A stretch of 64,000 bases of DNA, taken from NCBI GenBank assembly GCA_040830705.1, contig JBFOME010000011.1, positions 62,001 through 126,000 of the forward strand. Direction: 5' to 3'. Positions within the stretch are counted from its first letter, which is position 1, and each line of letters begins with the position of its first letter. Source of the DNA: Ruegeria_C sp040830705 (GTDB taxonomy: Bacteria > Pseudomonadota > Alphaproteobacteria > Rhodobacterales > Rhodobacteraceae). The notes under the pieces were generated by a model, which was given only the letters and a program-made list of their open reading frames with translations, ran no database searches and was not told where the DNA came from. A program made the translations under genes and the position numbers. Shown piece after piece: positions 52,881 to 61,532 of the stretch.

Positions 52881-55205
52881 GTGACGACAGCTTCGATGAG
52901 GATTGATTTTGGTCGCCCAAGATACCAAGGGCTTAAAAGGCCAAACCGATTGCGCCTTGAAGTTCTTTGGGGCAGCGCTGCCCAAATTGATGTTCCCAAA
53001 GGGACAATGCTATCCATCACCAATGTTGATGGGGGTGCCTCTGCCTGGATTACCGCGCTGGCCGGCAACGAAAGAACATTTTCGACGTCTTCGATAGACA
53101 TTCCTCAGGATCAAACTCTCTCACTGGACGTGACCAGATTCGACAGTCGCGTTATGGCAGCTATCGCGGCAAATCGCGATGGTTGCCTAGAAACATCAAA
53201 AGCTTACAGTGTCTTTGGTCAGGAATCCGAACCGGGCGAAGCCTTTCTCACTCGGGTCACCGAAGACACAACGTTTTTTGTGATTTCTCCGATAAGCAGA
53301 GATTTTGTATCGGAAGGCGGCGGCGGACGGTTTGCCCTAGACGTTAAACTTCCCAAAAGTACATCCACTGAGTTCCTTTTGCCGGACCCGCTGGGCAAGG
53401 TTTGCGACGAATGGCGAATAAGTCGCGGTACGGCACATGCATACGAACTAAAAAAGGGTCAATTCGTCCAGATAATTGACATCGAGGGACAGCAGTGTTC
53501 GGACTTCATGGCCATGCGTGCATCGAGTCTGGATGCGGGTGTTGAGCGCTACATCGATTCGACTGTTTCTAGAACCATGGCTCGCAGCGCGTATCCGCTG
53601 CCGGGATTGCATGACAAGTTTTATGATCAGGATATCCATCCCCTTCTTGCCGTTCGGCAAGACACTGTAGGCCGCCATGACACTTTCGCATTGGCATGTA
53701 CCGCACGTGGCTACGAAGATCGCGGGTTCCCCGGGCACATCAATTGCTCGGACAACATTTCAGACGCCTACAATCCGTACGGAATTGGTCGCCGTGCGGC
53801 ATGGCCGGCGATTAACTTCTTTTTCAATTCATGGATGGATGCAGGTCACGGTCACTTGGCCTCGGACGAGGCATGGTCCCGACCGGGCGATTACGTCGTA
53901 ATGCAAGCCTTAGCCGATCTCGTCTGCGTCTCAACAGCCTGCCCCGATGATGTGGATCCGATCAACGGTTGGAACCCAACCGACATTCAAGTGCGAATTT
54001 ATGAAGAGGATACCTCGATTTCACACTCTGTTTCTTGGAGAGCGCAGCCAGAAGACAGCGCCAAGCTGACACGTCACTCGGCCTTTCACCCGCGCACCTC
54101 CGAACTCACCAGCGCGTATGCAGTATCCCGGGATCTTTGGACCCCGACACACTACGATGCAACGGGTGTGATTGAAGAATACTGGGCTTGCAAAACGGCA
54201 GCCACGCTCCAAGACATGTCCGGGCTGAGGAAATACGACATTGTCGGACCGGACGCGGCAGAGCTTTTGCAGCACTGTCTCACACGAAACGTTGAAAAAC
54301 TCGCGCAGCATCGGGGCTTCTACGCACTCATCTGTGACGAGCGCGGCAGTGTGATGGATGACGGGACACTCTTTTGCATCGAACCGACGACCTATCGTTG
54401 GTGCTGCGGCTCAGACAACTCCGCGCTTCATTTGCGCGAAACGGCAAAAAGGCTGGGGCTCAACGCGCGGGTTCTTTCGCTCGGGCACCGCATGGTAAAC
54501 CTCGCTTTGCAAGGCCCGAAGTCACGCGAAATTCTTAGCAAGATCGTGTATACACATCCTGCGCGCCCGACGCTCGCGAATATCAAATGGTTCGGTTTCA
54601 CAGTGGCGCGGATTGGTGACAGCACCGGGCCCATGTTTATGCTGTGCCGCTCCGGATTTACGGGCGAGCTTGGTTATGAAGTCTTTTGCGACAAGGACGA
54701 TGCGCTCGAGATCTGGGATGCTATTGTGGACGCGGGTAAACCACTTGGGCTTGTACCCATGGGGGGAGCAGCTCTTGATATGGTACGCATCGAAGCCGGA
54801 CTGATGATTGCGGGCGCTGAATTTGCGCCCGATGTGGACGCAATGGAAAGCGGTCTGGGCTTCGCGGTTGATTTCAAGAAAGAGACATTCATCGGAAAGG
54901 ACGCCCTTGTGCGAAACGCCGACGCGGCCCGGCGTAAGCTTGTTGGCCTGATCTTCGCTGGCAAAGACGCACCGGCCCATGGCGATCCCGTCTTTGTCGG
55001 GCGCGATCAGGTTGGAGTGATCACCAGCGGGACGCATTCACCACAATTGGGCCATGCCATCGCGATGGCACGTGTTGCTGTCGAGAATGCTAGCGAAGGC
55101 AGCCAGCTTGAAGTCGGAAAACTGGACGGGCACATGAAACGTCTGCCCTGTAAAGTAACCGGGCTGCCCTTCCTCGATCCCAAAAGGGAGAAAGCAAGAG
55201 CGTGA
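52881..55205 (+). CDS. DUF1989-GcvT fusion, probable THF-dependent demethylase
   Basis: The protein is about 774 residues from a GTG at 52881; TTG 52824 and ATG 52896 are alternatives. Residues about 10-145 are a divergent and about 155-370 a good DUF1989 domain (QFVQIIDIEGQQCSDFMAM, HINCSDNISDAYNPYGIG). Residues about 385-770 are a GcvT/aminomethyltransferase domain with ATLQDMSGLRKYDIVGPDA, FMLCRSGFTGELGYEVF and the C-terminal barrel. GcvT relatives move methyl or methylene groups to tetrahydrofolate, as glycine cleavage, sarcosine and DMSP demethylases do. The gene follows the TRAP transporter, so it likely acts on the imported compound. IS6 copy 2 starts one base after the stop. Confidence 0.82.
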   Translation: MTTASMRIDFGRPRYQGLKRPNRLRLEVLWGSAAQIDVPKGTMLSITNVDGGASAWITALAGNERTFSTSSIDIPQDQTLSLDVTRFDSRVMAAIAANRDGCLETSKAYSVFGQESEPGEAFLTRVTEDTTFFVISPISRDFVSEGGGGRFALDVKLPKSTSTEFLLPDPLGKVCDEWRISRGTAHAYELKKGQFVQIIDIEGQQCSDFMAMRASSLDAGVERYIDSTVSRTMARSAYPLPGLHDKFYDQDIHPLLAVRQDTVGRHDTFALACTARGYEDRGFPGHINCSDNISDAYNPYGIGRRAAWPAINFFFNSWMDAGHGHLASDEAWSRPGDYVVMQALADLVCVSTACPDDVDPINGWNPTDIQVRIYEEDTSISHSVSWRAQPEDSAKLTRHSAFHPRTSELTSAYAVSRDLWTPTHYDATGVIEEYWACKTAATLQDMSGLRKYDIVGPDAAELLQHCLTRNVEKLAQHRGFYALICDERGSVMDDGTLFCIEPTTYRWCCGSDNSALHLRETAKRLGLNARVLSLGHRMVNLALQGPKSREILSKIVYTHPARPTLANIKWFGFTVARIGDSTGPMFMLCRSGFTGELGYEVFCDKDDALEIWDAIVDAGKPLGLVPMGGAALDMVRIEAGLMIAGAEFAPDVDAMESGLGFAVDFKKETFIGKDALVRNADAARRKLVGLIFAGKDAPAHGDPVFVGRDQVGVITSGTHSPQLGHAIAMARVAVENASEGSQLEVGKLDGHMKRLPCKVTGLPFLDPKREKARA

Positions 55206-55206
55206 T

Positions 55207-56023
55207 GGTGCTGTCAACGAATTCTAACCAGTCTCATTTTGCCGTGGAAACCGTGAACCTATACTGAACAAAGTTGACGCCACTCGGCAAGAGCGGCGGC
55301 GCGCGTCAGCTTGAAGGTATCTCTGCTGGTGAGGGATCTTTCCTAATTGAAGTGGTTGTAGACGGAGGAATGGACGGAGGCGAATTTCTGTAAACTTCGC
55401 ATGCGCCTGAACCGCTGCATCGCGCGTTCGCCTCGTCGGAAAGGAAGGTGCGAATTCTCGACGCGGTTATTGAGCCACCTGCCCATCCTTTGTTTTTCGG
55501 TAGCGCCAAGCTCTCTGAGCGCGGCTCCGTATGAGGCGAAGCGATCCGTGACGACGGTTTCCGTTTTTCCATGTCGCTTCATCAATTTCTTGAGGAATTT
55601 CAGTGCTGCAGGTTTGTTTCGGCGTTTGGTGACAACGGCTTCGAGCACCTCGCCTTCATGATCAACAGCCCGCCAAAGATAGTGCCACTTGCCATTCACC
55701 TTCACGAAAACCTCGTCCACGTGCCACTTCCATTTGGAGAACGCGCGCAGTTGCTGAACACCCTTTCTTCGGATCTCAGAAGCAAACTCCGGTCCAAACC
55801 TGTTCCACCAATACCGGACAGTTTCGTGGCTCACGTCGATGCCGCGCTCGTGCAGCAGATCTTCGACATTCCGAATCGAGAGCGGAAACCGAATGTACAG
55901 CATCACCGCTAGGCGGATGATTTCGGGACTGGTTTTGAGGTACTTGAAAGAGGCAGGATTGGTCATGGACAAAAGCTACGCAACCACCCTGCCCAGCTGA
56001 AGCAAAGTTCTTCTGACAAGACC
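55207..56023 (-). mobile_element. IS6-family insertion sequence, copy 2 (inactive)
   Basis: The 817-bp element has ends GGTGCTGTCA (55207) and TGACAAGACC (to 56023). It is in the same orientation as the copy at 46255. The outer 8-bp flanks differ from each other. It begins one base after the DUF1989-GcvT stop codon. Confidence 0.85.
55259..55972 (-). pseudogene. IS6-family transposase with premature stop near the C-terminus
   Basis: The 238-codon frame starts at MSMTNPASFKYLKTSP. Asp residues occur in KWHVDEVFVKVNGK and ETVVTDRFASYG, and the Glu lies in MGRWLNNRVENSHLPFRRGE, so the DDE triad is intact. A TAG after SVYNHFN (codon 210) replaces the Gln codon present in copy 1, removing the last 27 residues (ending ALAEWRQLCSV). 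The truncated protein of 209 residues might keep some activity. Confidence 0.8.
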
Positions 56024-56092
56024 TCTGGCTCATCTGAACCGTCAAGGAGTGAGGATGAGACGGGAAGCTGGAGCTGACACGCCGACGGCTGA

Positions 56093-56446
56093 ACGGGTCG
56101 TCGAAGACATCCGCCGCAAGACGCTGCCGCCGCGCACCAGGTACTGGCGCAGCTGGAGGCCGGGTCAGCCGAGGCAGTCCAGGCTTCAGTTGCAGTTTTA
56201 GTAACCCGGCTTCAACGCCAAGGCGGTCAGGTCGGCGCTGATATTCTGGCCAGCGGCGGAATTGCACGCCGCGAAAACGTCCCCGGCGCTTTCATCCGCA
56301 CCCGCGCCCAGCTCACCTTTCTCTCACCGAAGATTCAGGCCGCGATTCTCGACGGCACGCAGCCGCCCGAACTCACACTCAAGCGTCTGGTCAGCATGAC
56401 CCACCCACTTGACTGGTCCGAACAGGAAAGCCTGTTCGGCTTCTGA
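56093..56446 (+). pseudogene. Recombinase C-terminal remnant
   Basis: The frame ending at 56446 reads SGGIARRENVPGAFIRTRAQ, then LTFLSPKIQAAILDGTQPPE and LTLKRLVSMTHPLDWSEQES, ending LFGF. This matches the C-terminal end of large serine-recombinase family proteins (LAFLAPDIVEAILDG, PLDWAEQRRLLGF type). No catalytic N-terminal domain or start is present; a stop lies at 56090. It sits between IS6 copy 2 and the tRNA-Ser 3' end and marks a former integrated element. Confidence 0.65.
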
Positions 56447-56504
56447 AACCTCCAGGTCCTGTGTCCCTGCTACAAGGTTCGCCCTCCCTGATCCGTCGAC
56501 ACAA

Positions 56505-56653
56505 TTCCCTGTTCCCACGAGAAAATTCCCTGTTCCGATGTTCAGGGAATTTCTATCGTAAGCCACTGAAAATCATACAGTTCTGACAGGAGAAATGACG
56601 GAACTCAGACTCGTTTCGCGAACATTCCCTGTAAATTGCAGGTTATCAGGGAA
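56505..56653. repeat. Cluster of TTCCCTG motifs forming two hairpins
   Basis: TTCCCTG occurs at 56505, 56526 and 56625, and its complement CAGGGAA at 56543 and 56647. AAATTCCCTG (56523-56532) pairs perfectly with CAGGGAATTT (56543-56552). A second 7-bp pair spans 56625-56653. The cluster starts about 60 bp after the recombinase remnant stop. The rest of 56447-56821 holds nothing else that I recognise. Confidence 0.7.
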
Positions 56654-56821
56654 ATTCAGCCCAAAGCGACCCCGCCAAAGTGCGGCACTGAGACCGGGGC
56701 CTGAATTCTACTCAGAGAGCACGGTCTGCTCTGTCTCTGATTGAAAGCGCACACGCCAACGCGCGGGAATTGCGGCACAATTCCGGATCAGAAAACACAA
56801 CTGAAGTGAGATATGTGTGGG

Positions 56822-56911
56822 TGGCGGAGAGACAGGGATTCGAACCCTGGAGACGGTTTCCCGCCTACACACTTTCCAGGCGTGCGCCTTCGACCACTCG
56901 GCCACCTCTCC
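56822..56911 (-). tRNA. tRNA-Ser (GGA)
   Basis: The 90-nt cloverleaf on the minus strand has acceptor GGAGAGG pairing with a CTCTCC-type 3' strand and encoded CCA. The anticodon loop is CTGGAAA, anticodon GGA. The long variable arm (class II) is present and the T loop is GGTTCGAATCCC. Its 3' end faces the island, a common orientation for integration into tRNA genes. Confidence 0.96.
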
Positions 56912-56957
56912 GGTAGGTGTGACTTATGCGAATTCGATCGGGGAACGCAAGAGCCAA

Positions 56958-57785
56958 TCAGAAAATGCGAAAACTTGCGACAAAAGGAAGATGATCCGAG
57001 ACCTCGTCCTTGAATGCCTCGCGGCCCATATTCATGGTCCAGTGCATCGGAAACAGCCGCAAGCTTCCGCGCACGTAATCGGTTGAGAAGGTGCGCGAGA
57101 CAGCGAATCCATCCAGCAGATTGGCCCTGCCCTTGCTGAGAATATGTGAAAACCGGTCCTGCAAATCCCAGCAAGAAACAAAGTCCATCAGGTCATCCCC
57201 ACCCAGATGGTGAAAATTGCTGACATCCTGTCCGGGGATCATGTTGAAATCCCCCATCAGCAGGATCGTGCGCTGGGTCAGGCCGGGCGTCTGCCGGATA
57301 CGCGTGATCTCAGCCCCGATGATCTTGCATTGGCTGTCACGGATTTGCTGCTCGGCGCGGTTGCGGCCCGATTTCAGATGCACCGCGATCAGCTTGGCCT
57401 TGAAGCGGCCCACCGAGACATCGACAACCACCGCCTGACGCCCGCCGGGGTCATCGCCTTCGGACCCGTCGATCAGCTGCGGGTCGGACACGTTCAGCTC
57501 GGGTTTGTGCAGAAATCCAATATGAATGTTGCCGTAGGGTTGAGCGATGATCTTCTTCTCATATGTCAGGCCAAACTCTGCCAGCGCCGTCGCGAGGCGG
57601 TCGATATGCTCGATCGGACTGACCTCGACCAGGGTGATCAGTTCTGCATCCAGCAGCGCCAGACCCTCGGCCTGTTTCTCTACGCGCACGCTGGTCGCCG
57701 GGATACCGAGGGCCTGATCAAACGGATTGAAACCCGCGAGGTTCCAGACTGCGATCCGGGCCAGACTGTGTTGAAACGACGCCAT
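56958..57785 (-). CDS. Endonuclease/exonuclease/phosphatase (EEP) family protein
   Basis: The protein is about 275 residues, starting at MASFQHSLARIAVWNLAGF behind AAGGAAGGA. EEP-fold marks are IAVWNLAGFN (metal Asn), LDAELITLVEVS (metal Glu), KLIAVHLKSGRNRAEQQIRD, ILLMGDFNMIPG (Asp-Asn pair) and the C-terminal VSDHLPFVASF (Asp-His). No signal peptide is evident. It hydrolyses phosphodiesters or phosphate esters; the substrate is unknown. The next gene upstream, mscS-like, is on the same strand, about 90 bp away. Confidence 0.88.
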   Translation of the reverse strand: MASFQHSLARIAVWNLAGFNPFDQALGIPATSVRVEKQAEGLALLDAELITLVEVSPIEHIDRLATALAEFGLTYEKKIIAQPYGNIHIGFLHKPELNVSDPQLIDGSEGDDPGGRQAVVVDVSVGRFKAKLIAVHLKSGRNRAEQQIRDSQCKIIGAEITRIRQTPGLTQRTILLMGDFNMIPGQDVSNFHHLGGDDLMDFVSCWDLQDRFSHILSKGRANLLDGFAVSRTFSTDYVRGSLRLFPMHWTMNMGREAFKDEVSDHLPFVASFRIF

Positions 57786-57874
57786 GGGAAATCCTTCCTT
57801 GCTTTGCTGCAAGCTTAGCAAAGAACTGCAAAAATTGCGCCAGTTGCAATGAGACGGGACGAAGGCCGGGCCGC

Positions 57875-60298
57875 TCAATAATCCCCGTCCGGGTCGGCAT
57901 CCATATCCGCCTCTGTCAGATCGGTCGGCTTTATCGCGGCTGGAGCGGCGGGTGCGCCGGGCGTCGGCGGTGGGCTCGCCTGCCCCTGCAACGTCTCGGG
58001 ATTGCGCAACCAGACGTCGCGCTGCGCAAACGGGATCTCGATGCCTTCTTCGGTAAAGCGGCGGTTGATTTCGTGGTTCATGTCGGACTTCACCGACAGC
58101 ACCCAGTTCACATCGCGCAGGATCGCACGAATCTCGAAATCCAGCGAATCCGCGCCAAAGCCCTGGAACACGATGCTGGGCGCGGGGTTGGCCAACACCA
58201 TCGGATGGGCATTTGCGATCTCGCCCAGTATGGTCTCGACCTTGCGGGTATCGGTGCCATAGGCCACGCCAACCGGCACAATCACCCGGCCAACCGTGTT
58301 GCCGCGCGTATAGTTGGTGACCGACTGGCTGATCAGGTCCGAGTTCGGTACGATTACGTCTGATCGGTCAAAGGTCTCGATCCGGGTCGAGCGAACCGAG
58401 ATGTCGCGCACATAGCCCATCTGCCCGTTCACATCGATCCAGTCCCCCTTGCTGATCGGACGCTCGATCAACAGGATGATGCCTGAGACGAAGTTCGACA
58501 CGATGGTTTGCAAGCCGAAACCGATGCCGACCGACAATGCGCCAGCGACAATGGCCAGCGACGACAGGTTGATCCCGGCACTGGTGACAGCGATCACCGC
58601 CGCCAGCGCGATACCGACGTAACCGGTGCCCGAAACAATTGCATTTTGTGCGCCAGGGTCAAATTTTGTCTTTGGCAGGAGTGAGTTGCGCAACCCGCTC
58701 TGCAATAGCCGCGTAAGCGTGTAGCCCGCGACAAACACGGCGGCGAAAGTAATGAAAGTACCAGGCGAGATCTCGATGCCACCAAGGCTCACCCCCTGCT
58801 TCGCGCGGCTCCAGAACTCTCGCAAATCAGTCTCGCGCGCGCCCCAGAACAGCGCCAGAACCGGCAAAGAGCAAATCACGAGGACAAAACCAGCGATGAC
58901 CGAGAACAGTGAATCCCGCCCGGCCTCACCCTTTCCAGTCAGCCAGCCATAGAGATTGCCCAAGAACCGCTGCAAGATCACGATAATCGACAACAACGCC
59001 AGCGTTTTGATTGCCGGGAAGATGATCGACTCGGCCGCCGTCACATATCCCAGAGCAGCAGCCGCAACAGAAAAGACGGCCAAAATCATCAGCAGGCGCC
59101 GTACCTGGCGCGCAAATTTCGCGAACCCCGCGTGACGCGGGCTGTCTTCTTGCTCGGGCCCTGAGCCGGCAGCGCGCAGAGGGCCAGTCCGATACAGCCT
59201 GAGCAGCACAAGCGCTGACATGACTATGACAGGGAACGTGACCACCGACCGTGTTGAATCGGGAACATTTTCGATCCGCTGGAACAGCAGCACCAGGTCG
59301 AACAGGATCAGCATGACCGCCAACATATCGATGACAATCCGCAGTTCTGCCATCCGCACCCGGCTCAGCATCGGCTTCTTGTCTTCTTCACGGATCACAA
59401 AAAGCTGTCGGCCGATCCAGTCGAAGCAAAAGAATATCGCGGCCCAGTTGGGAACCTGATCCAGTAACAACTGACCGCGGACCCCAGCGATACCAGTGGT
59501 CGAAACGGCCGATGCCAGAAGCACGACACCCAGCCATGGCAAGAAAATCCGCGACAGCGAGACCAGGAAAGACCAAACGCCGCTGCCATTGCCACCGAGT
59601 GTCCGCAGGTACTCGCCCAGCCGCTCAGACCATCGGCGCCCCCGCGTGATCAGGACCAAACCGAAGGCTGTCAGCAGCACAATGGACGGCAAATGCTGGC
59701 GAATCTCGGTGCGCACCACGTCCGTTTTCAAGTTCGATATGATCTCATTCCCGAGGCTGCGCAGCGCCTGATCGACATCTGCACCAGCGGCTGGCCAGAG
59801 TTCGGGGTTGAGGGGGGATGGCCCCCGCGTGGCAAACTCCTTGGTTTGGCGCTGACGAATGAGGCGGTCGATCTCGGAAATCAGACCATTGGCGCGATTA
59901 TAAGCCTCTTCGGATATGATCCGGGGCACCCGCAACGCATCAAGCTGATCTTGCAGATGTTCTCGCAACGTGGCGATATCTTCGGGCTCGTCCGTACCTT
60001 CTTCGGGCTTTGCGCCGAGCGCTTCTAACTGGCTTTCCAGCGTCTTGATACGATCCGAATTGCCACCTCTCACTTCGTTGAAGATCGAACGGTAGGAATC
60101 CAGTTCAGTACGCAGGTTCTCCAGCGCGGCGTCCGAAGCGCGCCCCGCGTTCACAGCGTCTTCTGCCCTGTCTGCGGTCTTGAGCCAATCCTGATAGTAT
60201 TGCTTCTGCTCGATGGAAAGCTGCGCCGAGGCGGTGCCCGCTACAACAAGCAGCAAGGCAATTAGCCCCGTCGCCAGAATCCACCGCAGGGCTTGCAT
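57875..60298 (-). CDS. Mechanosensitive channel, MscS family with DUF3772
   Basis: The protein is about 807 residues, starting at MQALRWILATGLIALLLVV with a signal peptide ending SAQ. A periplasmic helical DUF3772-type domain follows (about 30-190), then several membrane helices, and the MscS core with GIGFGLQTIVSNFVSGIILL (pore helix), RPISKGDWIDVNGQMGYV and IVPNSDLISQSVTNYTRG. The C-terminus is Pro/Asp-rich (PPPTPGAPAAPAAIKP). It opens on membrane tension to release solutes at hypo-osmotic shock. It starts one base after the cysK stop, so they are likely co-transcribed. Confidence 0.9.
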   Translation of the reverse strand: MQALRWILATGLIALLLVVAGTASAQLSIEQKQYYQDWLKTADRAEDAVNAGRASDAALENLRTELDSYRSIFNEVRGGNSDRIKTLESQLEALGAKPEEGTDEPEDIATLREHLQDQLDALRVPRIISEEAYNRANGLISEIDRLIRQRQTKEFATRGPSPLNPELWPAAGADVDQALRSLGNEIISNLKTDVVRTEIRQHLPSIVLLTAFGLVLITRGRRWSERLGEYLRTLGGNGSGVWSFLVSLSRIFLPWLGVVLLASAVSTTGIAGVRGQLLLDQVPNWAAIFFCFDWIGRQLFVIREEDKKPMLSRVRMAELRIVIDMLAVMLILFDLVLLFQRIENVPDSTRSVVTFPVIVMSALVLLRLYRTGPLRAAGSGPEQEDSPRHAGFAKFARQVRRLLMILAVFSVAAAALGYVTAAESIIFPAIKTLALLSIIVILQRFLGNLYGWLTGKGEAGRDSLFSVIAGFVLVICSLPVLALFWGARETDLREFWSRAKQGVSLGGIEISPGTFITFAAVFVAGYTLTRLLQSGLRNSLLPKTKFDPGAQNAIVSGTGYVGIALAAVIAVTSAGINLSSLAIVAGALSVGIGFGLQTIVSNFVSGIILLIERPISKGDWIDVNGQMGYVRDISVRSTRIETFDRSDVIVPNSDLISQSVTNYTRGNTVGRVIVPVGVAYGTDTRKVETILGEIANAHPMVLANPAPSIVFQGFGADSLDFEIRAILRDVNWVLSVKSDMNHEINRRFTEEGIEIPFAQRDVWLRNPETLQGQASPPPTPGAPAAPAAIKPTDLTEADMDADPDGDY

Positions 60299-60299
60299 C

Positions 60300-61334
60300 T
60301 CAGACGTCCTCGAACACACCCGGAATCGAACGCGGTGCCTCGGTCATCCAACCTGGCACAGGCAGATCCTTGCCGCGCAGGAATTCGGGATTGAAAAGCT
60401 TGGACTGATAGCGGGTGCCATAATCGCAAAGGATGGTGACGATGGTATGTCCCGGTCCCAACTCGCGCGCCAGGCGCACCGCGCCCGCGACGTTTATGCC
60501 CGTCGAGCCGCCCATGCAAAGCCCCTCATGCTCCAGCAGGTCGAAGACGATTGGCAATGCTTCGGTATCGGGGATCTTGTAGGACATGTCCGGCTTGAAC
60601 CCCTTCAGGTTTGCGGTCTCACGCCCCTGCCCTATGCCTTCGGTGATCGAACCACCCTCGGCGGCGAACTCGCCCGTGGTGTAAAAGCTGTGAATGGCCG
60701 AACCCTCGGGATCAGCCAGCGCAATCTTGACGCCCTTGGGCTGCAGCGCCATGCCGACACCGGCCAGCGTACCGCCCGAGCCTACTGCGCAGGCAAACCC
60801 ATCCACCTTGCCGCCGGTCTGTTCCCAGATTTCAGGCCCGGTGGTTTCCAGATGCGCCTGCCTGTTGGCCACGTTGTCGAACTGGTTGGCCCAGATCGCG
60901 CCATTAGGTTCGGTCTTGGCCAGTTCATTGGCCAGACGTTCGGAATAGCGCACGTAGTTGTTGGGGTTGCGATACGGCGCCGCGGGCACCTGCACCAGTT
61001 CTGCACCGGCCAGCCGCAGCATGTCCTTCTTTTCCTCGGATTGGGTTTCCGGGATCACGATCACTGTCTTAAATCCCATCGACGCCCCAACCAGCGCCAA
61101 TCCGATGCCGGTATTGCCTGCCGTGCCCTCAACAATGGTACCGCCGGGTTTTAGATCACCGCGCGCGATGGCATCGCGGATGATATAGAGCGCGGCGCGG
61201 TCCTTGACCGACTGGCCCGGGTTCAGGAACTCGGCCTTGCCGAGGATTTCACATCCGGTCTCTTCGCTGACACGGCGCAGCCGGATCAGGGGAGTGTTTC
61301 CAACAGCATCAGCCAGATCACGTGCGGTGCGCAT
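60300..61334 (-). CDS. cysK: Cysteine synthase A (O-acetylserine sulfhydrylase)
   Basis: This 344-residue PLP enzyme has the active-site LNPGQSVKDRAALYII (Lys44), the substrate loop EGTAGNTGIGLALVG, and phosphate-binding SGGTLAGVGMAL. The signature is slightly different from E. coli CysK (TAGNTG in place of TSGNTG), matching a known alphaproteobacterial branch. It makes cysteine from O-acetylserine and sulfide. It follows trgA-trgB, as in the tellurite-resistance locus of R. sphaeroides. Four palindromes lie 107-196 bp upstream of its start. Confidence 0.92.
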   Translation of the reverse strand: MRTARDLADAVGNTPLIRLRRVSEETGCEILGKAEFLNPGQSVKDRAALYIIRDAIARGDLKPGGTIVEGTAGNTGIGLALVGASMGFKTVIVIPETQSEEKKDMLRLAGAELVQVPAAPYRNPNNYVRYSERLANELAKTEPNGAIWANQFDNVANRQAHLETTGPEIWEQTGGKVDGFACAVGSGGTLAGVGMALQPKGVKIALADPEGSAIHSFYTTGEFAAEGGSITEGIGQGRETANLKGFKPDMSYKIPDTEALPIVFDLLEHEGLCMGGSTGINVAGAVRLARELGPGHTIVTILCDYGTRYQSKLFNPEFLRGKDLPVPGWMTEAPRSIPGVFEDV

Positions 61335-61440
61335 AGTGCCCTCAATTCTTCGGTTTCACCAATGTGGTGTACCCTCGCCCCCCGCCGACCTCAAGCGGTG
61401 TTGCACGCGCTAGGGGCGGCCACTTTCGCGTTTGGCGGAC

Positions 61441-61530
61441 AAGGCGTTTCGAAACGCCTTGCTTAAGCGCCTTGCAAGGCGCTTTTCACGCGGTTTGCAA
61501 ACCGCGCATCCAAGGCCATTCAAATGGCTT
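61441..61530. repeat. Array of four adjacent palindromes
   Basis: Palindrome 1 is AAGGCGTTTCGAAACGCCTT (61441-61460), palindrome 2 AAGCGCCTTGCAAGGCGCTT (61465-61484), palindrome 3 CGCGGTTTGCAAACCGCG (61489-61506). Palindrome 4 (61513-61530) is nearly perfect around GCCATTCAAATGGC. The first three are perfect with no loop; spacings are 4, 4 and 6 bp. They lie between trgB (stop 61533) and cysK. Confidence 0.95.
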
Positions 61531-61532
61531 TG

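Noticed and set aside
46247..56031. Target-site duplications for the IS6 copies or the composite unit
   Set aside because: The 8-bp flanks compared (TATGTGGC, TCGCCGAA, AGCGTGAT, TCTGGCTC) do not match in any pairing.
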